NCBI GenBank assembly: GCA_034926235.1
Contig: JAYFRE010000121.1
Span: 1-11,930, forward strand
Direction: 5' to 3'
DNA length: 11,930 nucleotides
Source: JAYFRE01 sp034926235
GTDB taxonomy: Bacteria > Pseudomonadota > Alphaproteobacteria > Rhodospirillales > Magnetospirillaceae
The notes beneath the pieces were generated by a model, which was not told the DNA's origin, did not search any database, and saw only the letters and a program-made list of their open reading frames with translations. This document shows, in pieces, positions 7,722 to 11,930 of the stretch (positions within the stretch are counted from its first letter, which is position 1; every line of letters begins with the position of its first letter). The position numbers were made by a program, and so were the translations under genes.

Positions 7722-7997
7722 ATGATCCGCTTTTTCGCCAATGTCTATCTCATAGACTATGAGGGGGACGACCGCGACGCCCTGGAAGAAAAGGCCGCCA
7801 TGGCCGCCAGCGGCGTATTGCTGGCCGCCGACATCCCGTTCGAGGATGTCATGGTCGCCCATGGCGCGCGCATCAATGGCGAGGATTTCAACGAAGACGA
7901 CGATGCCGCCTACGAAGCCGCGCTGGCGGCAGCGCAAGAAGCCATCGCCGAAGACATCACGGATTCCGGCGTGACCCTGAGACTGACCTGGCGCTGA
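7722..7997 (+). CDS. Small acidic hypothetical protein (91 aa)
   Basis: 91 residues from ATG 7722. AGAAGG at 7705-7710 may serve as ribosome binding site, with a rather long gap of 11 bases. Codon use is clearly coding, with G or C in most third positions. The protein is soluble and strongly acidic, with a cluster EDFNEDDDAAYE (54-65) followed by an alanine-rich helix and a terminal strand-like SGVTLRLTWR. The start MIRFFANVYLIDYEGDD also suggests a beta strand. I do not recognise the family. It sits 70 bases after the GDYXXLXY gene and ends 18 bases before the convergent UPF0262 gene. A weak promoter-like pair, TTGTGC (7666) and GACTAT (7690) with an 18-base spacer, lies upstream, so it may be transcribed alone. 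Confidence 0.75.
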   Translation: MIRFFANVYLIDYEGDDRDALEEKAAMAASGVLLAADIPFEDVMVAHGARINGEDFNEDDDAAYEAALAAAQEAIAEDITDSGVTLRLTWR

Positions 7998-8015
7998 ACA
8001 AAGCCCGCCGACAGC

Positions 8016-8498
8016 TCATCCGCGGATATGCAGGACGCAGATCAGTGTGAACAGACGCCGCGCGGTGTCGAAATCGAGGTCGATGTCGGTAGCCAGCCGC
8101 TCGGCCAGAATCCGCGCGCCATCCTCATGCAAGGCCCGGCGGCCGACATCGATGGCCTCGATCCGGGACCGGGGCAGGTCCCGTAGCGCGCCGTAATAGC
8201 TTTCGCACAGCGTCAGATAATCCGTCACCACGGTACGGAACAGCCCCAGCGGCAGAGAGAGGCGGCAGAGCGAAAAGCCTTCCGCATTCTGGACATCCCA
8301 ATCGAGCACGGCGCGGCCCAGGCCGATGCGCAGGATATAAGGCCCCTCGCCCCCGTCCTTCAGCGCGAAATGGTTTTCTTCCAAAAGATCGCGGATCGCC
8401 ACCGCCCGTTCCCGTTCCACTTCGGGCCGGCGGCGCACAGCGATCCTTTCGTCGAGAACGACGTTGACGAGCCGGTGATCCGCCCGCCCCGCCGTCAC
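8016..8498 (-). CDS. UPF0262 family protein
   Basis: 160 residues from GTG 8498, which follows the hisD stop (TAG, 8499-8501) with no gap; AGAGG in the end of hisD can serve as ribosome binding site. Family marks are VVLDERI (13-19), ERAVAIRDLLEENHF (30-44), DYLTLCESYYGAL (93-105), IEAIDVGRRALH (113-124) and the C-terminal block DFDTARRLFTLICVLHIRG (142-160). The length equals the usual size of the family. The protein is soluble, and I know of no assigned function. UPF0262 genes sit behind hisD in many alphaproteobacteria, so co-expression with histidine synthesis is expected here through the shared transcript. A 10-base palindrome ATCCGCGGAT lies at 8018-8027, over the stop codon. No terminator is visible in the 18 bases to the convergent neighbour. 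Confidence 0.9.
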   Translation of the reverse strand: MTAGRADHRLVNVVLDERIAVRRRPEVERERAVAIRDLLEENHFALKDGGEGPYILRIGLGRAVLDWDVQNAEGFSLCRLSLPLGLFRTVVTDYLTLCESYYGALRDLPRSRIEAIDVGRRALHEDGARILAERLATDIDLDFDTARRLFTLICVLHIRG

Positions 8499-9794
8499 CT
8501 ACCGCCTCTGCTGATTCAGCCGCAGGGCCACCGAGCGGGCATGCGCCCCCAGCCCTTCGGATTCGGCCAAGGTCACGGCCCAGGGGCCGATATCGGCCAG
8601 GCTTTCCGCCGTGCAGCCCAGAAGTGAGGTCCGCTTCATGAAATCGAACACGCCCAGCCCGGACGAAAAGCGCGCGCTGCGCGCGGTCGGCAGCACATGG
8701 TTGGGACCGCCGACATAATCGCCCACCGCTTCGGGCGTATAACGGCCCAGGAAGATCGCCCCCGCATTGCGCACGCGGGCCGCCAGCGCATCCGGATCGG
8801 CCACCGCCAGTTCCAGATGCTCGGGCGCGATGCGATCGACCAATTCGACCGCCTGAGCCAGATCGGGCACCAGGATCAGCGCACCGTGCGATTCCCAGCT
8901 TTCCCGGGCGATGGCCGCGCGCGGCAGCGTCGCCAGATGCGCTTCGACGGCAGCAGCGACGGCGCGAGCAAAGGCCGGATCGTCGGTGATCAGGATCGAT
9001 TGGGCGGCGGTGTCGTGCTCGGCCTGCGACAAAAGATCGGCGGCGATCCAGTTGGGATCGTTATCGCCATCGGCCACCACCAGAATTTCGGACGGGCCCG
9101 CGATCATGTCGATGCCGACCGCGCCGAACACCTGACGCTTGGCCGCCGCGACATAGGCGTTGCCGGGGCCGACGATCTTGTCCACCGGGCGGATGGTTTC
9201 GGTGCCATAAGCCAGGGCCGCCACCGCCTGCGCCCCGCCGATTCGGTAAATCTCATCGACGCCGGCGATGCGCGCGGCAGCCAGCACCAACGGATTCAAG
9301 ACCCCGTCCGGCGTCGGCACCGCCATCACCAGCCTGGGAACCCCGGCAACCTTGGCCGGAATGGCGTTCATCAGCACCGACGACGGATAGGACGCGGTGC
9401 CGCCCGGCACGTAAAGCCCGGCCGCGCCGATGGCGGTCCAGCGATAACCCAGCCGCACGCCGCGATCGTCGGTATAGGACAGATCCTGGGGCTTTTGCCG
9501 CGCGTGAAAATCGGCGATCCGTTCCGCCGCCGCCCGCAGCGAGGACAGCGCCTGGGGTTCGCAAGCGGCCAGGGCGGCGTCGATCTCGTCCTTGTCGATC
9601 GCCAGCCGGTCCGCATCGTGGCGGTCGAAACGCCGCGTCAGCGCGATCAGGGCAGAATCGCCCTCGGCCCGCACCCGGGCGATGATCGCGGCGACCGCGT
9701 CGCCGACATCCGCCGCCGTTTCCCGCTTGCCGTCCAGCAGCGCCTTGAAAGCGTCCTCGAAACCGGGCGCGGTCAGGGAAAATTCAATGGCCAT
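8499..9794 (-). CDS. hisD: Histidinol dehydrogenase
   Basis: 431 residues from ATG 9794; a GTG at 9809 is also in frame, but GAGG precedes the ATG at normal spacing and the length matches the E. coli enzyme (434). HisD oxidises L-histidinol to histidine with two NAD+, the last step of the pathway, in the cytosol. All key residues are present: zinc ligands Q257 and H260 (LLSQAEHD), D359 (GDYVGGPNH) and H418 (GLGAHARS), and the catalytic pair E325-H326 (IAPEHLEL). The NAD-binding part shows YVPGGTASYPS (128-138), IGGAQAVAALAYGT (185-198), KIVGPGN (206-212) and DMIAGPSE (229-236). The start overlaps the end of hisG by 11 bases and the stop touches the UPF0262 start, so the three genes form one operon. 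Confidence 0.98.
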   Translation of the reverse strand: MAIEFSLTAPGFEDAFKALLDGKRETAADVGDAVAAIIARVRAEGDSALIALTRRFDRHDADRLAIDKDEIDAALAACEPQALSSLRAAAERIADFHARQKPQDLSYTDDRGVRLGYRWTAIGAAGLYVPGGTASYPSSVLMNAIPAKVAGVPRLVMAVPTPDGVLNPLVLAAARIAGVDEIYRIGGAQAVAALAYGTETIRPVDKIVGPGNAYVAAAKRQVFGAVGIDMIAGPSEILVVADGDNDPNWIAADLLSQAEHDTAAQSILITDDPAFARAVAAAVEAHLATLPRAAIARESWESHGALILVPDLAQAVELVDRIAPEHLELAVADPDALAARVRNAGAIFLGRYTPEAVGDYVGGPNHVLPTARSARFSSGLGVFDFMKRTSLLGCTAESLADIGPWAVTLAESEGLGAHARSVALRLNQQRR

Positions 9795-10449
9795 TGGACA
9801 CCGCCTCACGGAAACGTTCGATCCAGCCGGCCATTTCCTCGGGCCGGGTCTTCAGCGCGGTGCGGTTGACCACCAGCCGCGAGCTGATGTCGGCGATATG
9901 TTCGATCTCGACCAACCCATTGGCCTTCAGCGTCGATCCGGACGACACCAGATCGACGATACGCCGGCACAGACCCAGCGTCGGGGCCAGCTCCATCGCG
10001 CCGTTCAGCTTGACGCATTCCGCCTGCACGCCCCGAGCCGAAAAATGGCGCGTGGTGATGGCCGGATATTTGGTGGCGATGCGAATATGGCTCCAGCGCG
10101 ACGGATCGTCGGTGCCGGCCAGATCCTCGGGCTCGGCCACCGCCAGATGGCAACGGCCAATGCCCAGATCGAGCGGCGCGTAGATTTCCGGATAGTCGAA
10201 TTCCATCAGCACATCGTTCCCGGCGATTCCGATCTGCGCGGCGCCGAAGGCGACAAAGGTGGCGACGTCGAACGACCGCACGCGGATAATGTCGATATGG
10301 GGATGGTTGGTGGAAAAACGAAGCGCCCGCGCATGCGGATCGTCAAACGCTGCTTCGGGTTCGATGCCGGCGGCGCGCACCAGGGGCATCGCCTCGTCCA
10401 GAATCCGGCCCTTGGGCAGGGCCAGCACCAGTTTTTCCGTTATCGTCAC
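9784..10449 (-). CDS. hisG: ATP phosphoribosyltransferase, short form (HisG-S)
   Basis: 221 residues from GTG 10449. HisG joins ATP and PRPP to phosphoribosyl-ATP, the committed step of histidine synthesis. Visible motifs are LALPKGR (9-15), GIAGNDVL (74-81), IATKYP (124-129), KLNGAMELAP (147-156) and the PRPP loop RRIVDLVSSGSTLKANGL (162-179). The chain stops after the catalytic domain and lacks the ACT-like regulatory region of the roughly 300-residue long form. Short HisG enzymes need HisZ, a histidyl-tRNA synthetase paralogue, for activity and histidine feedback; hisZ is not in this window and must be elsewhere. GAAGAGA 9-15 bases ahead of the GTG is a moderate ribosome binding site. The upstream 170 bases hold interleaved inverted repeats that could control expression. 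Confidence 0.97.
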   Translation of the reverse strand: MTITEKLVLALPKGRILDEAMPLVRAAGIEPEAAFDDPHARALRFSTNHPHIDIIRVRSFDVATFVAFGAAQIGIAGNDVLMEFDYPEIYAPLDLGIGRCHLAVAEPEDLAGTDDPSRWSHIRIATKYPAITTRHFSARGVQAECVKLNGAMELAPTLGLCRRIVDLVSSGSTLKANGLVEIEHIADISSRLVVNRTALKTRPEEMAGWIERFREAVSNGH

Positions 10450-10471
10450 GACTTTGATCTCTTCGTTCGGG

Positions 10472-10525
10472 AGCCTTGCGTTTTACAGGCTTTTCCGTCC
10501 TCTCCGCAAGGCTTGCACGGAAAAG
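10472..10525 (-). promoter_or_regulatory. Interleaved 9-bp inverted repeats in the hisG leader
   Basis: AGCCTTGCG (10472-10480) pairs perfectly with CGCAAGGCT (10505-10513), and CTTTTCCGT (10490-10498) pairs perfectly with ACGGAAAAG (10517-10525). The arms alternate, so both can form together only as an H-type pseudoknot; otherwise they are mutually exclusive hairpins. A third option is the local palindrome GCAAG-G-CTTGC (10506-10516). The block ends 22 bases before the hisG start codon on the hisG strand, a place fitting a cis-acting RNA switch or a protein-binding site. No T-run follows. Confidence 0.5.
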
Positions 10526-10550
10526 ACTCCAATCCTTGCCTAAATCGCGC

Positions 10551-10573
10551 GCTTGCCAGGAACCACGGCAAGC
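10551..10573. repeat. Inverted repeat GCTTGCC-N9-GGCAAGC
   Basis: Perfect 7-base arms (10551-10557, 10567-10573) around a 9-base loop. It shares its CTTGC/GCAAG core with the repeats closer to hisG. It lies about 50 bases upstream of the oxidoreductase start and about 100 upstream of hisG. No poly-T follows on either strand, so an operator or leader hairpin is more likely than a terminator. Confidence 0.45.
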
Positions 10574-10577
10574 CCCA

Positions 10578-10594
10578 TTGATGGATTTCATCAA
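10578..10594. promoter_or_regulatory. Operator-like palindrome TTGATG-N5-CATCAA
   Basis: Perfect 6-base arms with a 5-base spacer, a spacing typical of dimeric helix-turn-helix regulators. It lies immediately upstream of the AT-rich block AAAATAAT (10593-10600), the best -10 candidate for the oxidoreductase gene, and 28 bases before its start codon. A repressor bound here would block that promoter. No regulator gene is adjacent. Confidence 0.4.
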
Positions 10595-10622
10595 AATAAT
10601 ACGCCAAGGGAGACTCAAGATC

Positions 10623-11636
10623 ATGATGAAAGCCGTCGGCAGCACCCGTCCGCTGCCCGTGACCGATCCCGCCGCCCTGATCGATCTGGAATTGCCCAAG
10701 CCAAAGGCGTCGGGACGCGATCTGCTGGTGCGGGTCATGGCGGTTTCGGTCAACCCGGTCGACGTCAAGATGCGCGCCTGGACCACCCCGCCCGAAGGCC
10801 AGCCCTTGATCCTGGGCTATGACGCCGCCGGCCTGGTCGAAGCGGTGGGCAAGGATGTCAGCTTGTTCAAACCCGGCGACGCCGTTTTCTATGCCGGCAC
10901 CAAATTCCGCCCCGGCACCAACGCCGAATATCATCTGGTCGATGAACGCATCGTCGGCAAAAAACCCGCCAGCCTGGATTTCACCGCCGCCGCCGCCCTG
11001 CCTTTGACCAGCCTGACCGCGTGGGAGCTTTTGTTCGACCGGCTGGAGGTCGTCCCCGGCAAGCGCGTCGGCGGGACCCTGCTGATCGTCGGCGCGGCCG
11101 GGGGCGTGGGCTCGATCCTGATCCAGCTTGCACGGCGTCTGACCGGCCTGACCGTGATCGCCACCGCATCCCGCCCAGAAACCCGTGACTGGTGCTTAGA
11201 GCTGGGCGCGCACCATGTCATCAACCACCGCCAACCTTTGCACGAAGAATTGAAAAAAGCCGGATTGCCGCAGCCCAATCTGGTCACCTCGCTCAACCAT
11301 ACCGGCGAGCATTTCCCGGCCATCGTCGAAGCGCTGGCCCCACAAGGCAAGCTGGCCCTGATCGACGATCCCGACCTGTTCGACGTGCGCCTCCTAAAGC
11401 CCAAGGCCGCGTCCTTGCATTGGGAATCGATGTTCGCGCGGGCGCTGTTCGAAACCCCCGACATGATCGCCCAGCACCGCATCTTAAACGATGTCGCCGC
11501 CCTGGTGGATGACGGCGTGCTGCGCACCACCCTGACCCAGCCGATGGGCCGTATCGACGCCGCCACCTTGTTGCGCGCCCACAGGGCGGTCGAAAGCGGC
11601 ACATCGCGCGGCAAAATCGTGCTGACGGGATTTTAG
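10623..11636 (+). CDS. Zinc-less MDR-family oxidoreductase (zinc-type alcohol dehydrogenase-like, quinone-oxidoreductase branch)
   Basis: 337 residues from ATG 10623; the directly following ATG (10626) is possible but farther from AAGGGAG (10606-10612). In-frame codons back to 10476 run through the repeat-rich intergenic DNA and are not coding. The N-terminal catalytic domain shows VSVNPVDVKMR (41-51) and LGYDAAGLVEAVG (64-76); the Rossmann fold carries IVGAAGGVGSILIQLA (155-170), a GxxGGVG nucleotide site likely to prefer NADPH; the C-terminal end SGTSRGKIVLTGF (325-337) is typical of the group. The catalytic cysteine and histidine zinc ligands and the four-cysteine structural zinc lobe of true alcohol dehydrogenases are missing. 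Members reduce quinones or enone-type double bonds in the cytosol; the substrate is unknown. It is divergent from hisG with a palindrome at its promoter and appears monocistronic. Confidence 0.92.
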   Translation: MMKAVGSTRPLPVTDPAALIDLELPKPKASGRDLLVRVMAVSVNPVDVKMRAWTTPPEGQPLILGYDAAGLVEAVGKDVSLFKPGDAVFYAGTKFRPGTNAEYHLVDERIVGKKPASLDFTAAAALPLTSLTAWELLFDRLEVVPGKRVGGTLLIVGAAGGVGSILIQLARRLTGLTVIATASRPETRDWCLELGAHHVINHRQPLHEELKKAGLPQPNLVTSLNHTGEHFPAIVEALAPQGKLALIDDPDLFDVRLLKPKAASLHWESMFARALFETPDMIAQHRILNDVAALVDDGVLRTTLTQPMGRIDAATLLRAHRAVESGTSRGKIVLTGF

Positions 11637-11754
11637 GGGGCGCCTACGGCGTGTTGGAGCTTTGCCCCAAACCCCACTAGAAGGGCAACGCCCTTGAGAA
11701 ACCCGTTCCTTAAGACCGCGCGGAACAGCCGGAAACCTTTCCGTGAAGGGGATT

Positions 11755-11777
11755 GCAAAGGGGCAAAGCCCCTTTGC
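11755..11777. repeat. Perfect 10-bp hairpin with AAA loop
   Basis: GCAAAGGGGC (11755-11764) and GCCCCTTTGC (11768-11777) are exact reverse complements separated by AAA. This is the strongest hairpin in the window. It is followed on the plus strand by GGGG rather than T, and on the minus strand by AATCCCC, so a rho-independent terminator is not supported, although the stem could still stall or protect the 3' end of the oxidoreductase transcript. Confidence 0.6.
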
Positions 11778-11823
11778 GGGGATCGGGAGCGAAGCCCCCA
11801 ACGTCGCAAGGCGTAAATGAATT

Positions 11824-11860
11824 AAAAAAGAGGCGGGTTCGGGAGGCTTTCGCCTCCCGA
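11824..11860 (-). terminator. Possible minus-strand terminator (9-bp stem, delayed T-run)
   Basis: TCGGGAGGC (11839-11847) and GCCTCCCGA (11852-11860) pair perfectly around a 4-base loop. Read on the minus strand, the stem is followed after nine bases by TTTTTT (11829-11824). The gap is longer than in a standard intrinsic terminator, so this is only a candidate for a gene entering from beyond the right edge. It may equally be one more member of the palindrome string. Confidence 0.3.
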
Positions 11861-11930
11861 TTGGGGGATCGGGGGTAAAACCCCCGACGACCATCCGCAC
11901 GGAACGGTTTCCGGGGGCGATCGCCGCCTA

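Larger units (their letters stand above)
10450..10622. promoter_or_regulatory. Divergent intergenic region hisG / MDR oxidoreductase
   Basis: 173 bases between divergent starts, unusually rich in inverted repeats built on CTTGC/GCAAG: arms at 10472-10480 with 10505-10513, 10490-10498 with 10517-10525, 10551-10557 with 10567-10573, and 10578-10583 with 10589-10594. I see no strong -35/-10 pair on either strand; TATTAT on the minus strand (10596-10601) and AATAAT on the plus strand (10595-10600) are the best -10-like blocks. No run of His codons in a leader frame is visible, so classical enteric-type his attenuation is not supported. Confidence 0.5.
11637..11930. repeat. Non-coding tail with a string of short palindromes (REP-like mosaic)
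   Basis: No credible gene lies here. At least seven small hairpins follow one another: CGCC-TAC-GGCG (11641-11651), an imperfect one at 11654-11670, AAGGGC-AAC-GCCCTT (11681-11695), CGGAA-N4-TTCCG (11730-11743), the 10-bp stem at 11755-11777, the 9-bp stem at 11839-11860, the 8-bp stem at 11869-11887, and CGGAA-N4-TTCCG again (11900-11913). Most have G-runs paired with C-runs around A- or T-rich loops of three or four bases. The style resembles intergenic palindromic repeats of Rhodospirillales genomes; that comparison is from memory. The plus-strand gene that ends at 11636 has no hairpin followed by a T-run. Confidence 0.6.

Noticed and set aside
8697..9869. 390-codon plus-strand ORF antisense to hisD
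   Set aside because: hisD carries all catalytic and zinc residues on the minus strand; the antisense product has no recognisable features.
10540..10578. 12-residue minus-strand leader peptide ahead of hisG
   Set aside because: It contains no His codons, has no ribosome binding site, and is short enough to arise by chance; it does not support attenuation.
10446..10934. Minus-strand ORF entering the hisG leader from the oxidoreductase gene
   Set aside because: It is antisense to the oxidoreductase for most of its length and the rest crosses the repeat-rich intergenic DNA; no protein family pattern is visible.
11484..11900. 138-codon minus-strand ORF covering the palindrome region and the end of the oxidoreductase gene
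   Set aside because: It runs through hairpin repeats and then antisense to conserved coding sequence. Such frames in repeat-rich DNA are usually annotation artefacts.
11916..11925. GGCGATCGCC, containing the GCGATCGC palindrome known as HIP1 in cyanobacteria
   Set aside because: It was noticed only once, and an 8-base GC-rich palindrome is expected by chance in such DNA; the genes are alphaproteobacterial in character.
1..11930. CRISPR array, integrase, transposase, toxin-antitoxin or tRNA gene
   Set aside because: I looked on both strands and saw no direct-repeat array with regular spacers, no mobile-element protein motifs and no cloverleaf-forming sequence.

Overview
The window looks like chromosomal DNA of a GC-rich alphaproteobacterium, most plausibly in or near the Rhodospirillales (Magnetospirillum-like). 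Three things point there: a short-form HisG, a hisD followed directly by a UPF0262 gene (an alphaproteobacterial arrangement), and GC-rich intergenic DNA packed with small palindromes. The taxonomic call is inference; there is no rRNA here.

Left end (1-3305, minus strand): a two-gene unit. The first gene encodes a 903-residue inner-membrane protein that joins a periplasmic GH17 glucanase-type domain to a cytosolic GT2 glucan synthase (the Pseudomonas/Bradyrhizobium NdvB type). Four bases after its stop begins a HypF-like protein that starts directly at the Kae1-like carbamoyltransferase domain. It lacks the acylphosphatase, zinc-finger and YrdC parts of normal HypF and runs off the left edge.

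Centre (3306-7651, plus strand): a divergent intergenic region carries an extended -10 promoter candidate and an 8-bp inverted repeat. It is followed by an orphan LivK-type periplasmic binding protein, a very hydrophobic DUF2157-DUF4401 fusion, and a GDYXXLXY-family protein. The last two overlap by four bases and surely form a pair. Next is a 91-residue acidic protein of unknown function (7722-7997).

Right (8016-10449, minus strand): a tightly packed hisG-hisD-UPF0262 operon for the first and last steps of histidine synthesis. HisG is the short form that needs HisZ, which is not in the window. Upstream of hisG, two perfect 9-bp inverted repeats interleave, so they would form either mutually exclusive hairpins or a pseudoknot. 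A divergent zinc-less MDR-family oxidoreductase gene follows (10623-11636). The last ~290 bases are non-coding and hold a string of short hairpins resembling intergenic palindromic repeats.

Most of the window is ordinary housekeeping or accessory chromosome. I see no CRISPR array, transposase, integrase, tRNA or rRNA, and no convincing new defence system. The points most worth a second look are the stand-alone HypF-like domain, the interleaved repeats ahead of hisG, the uncharacterised membrane pair with its neighbouring binding protein, and the hairpin array.
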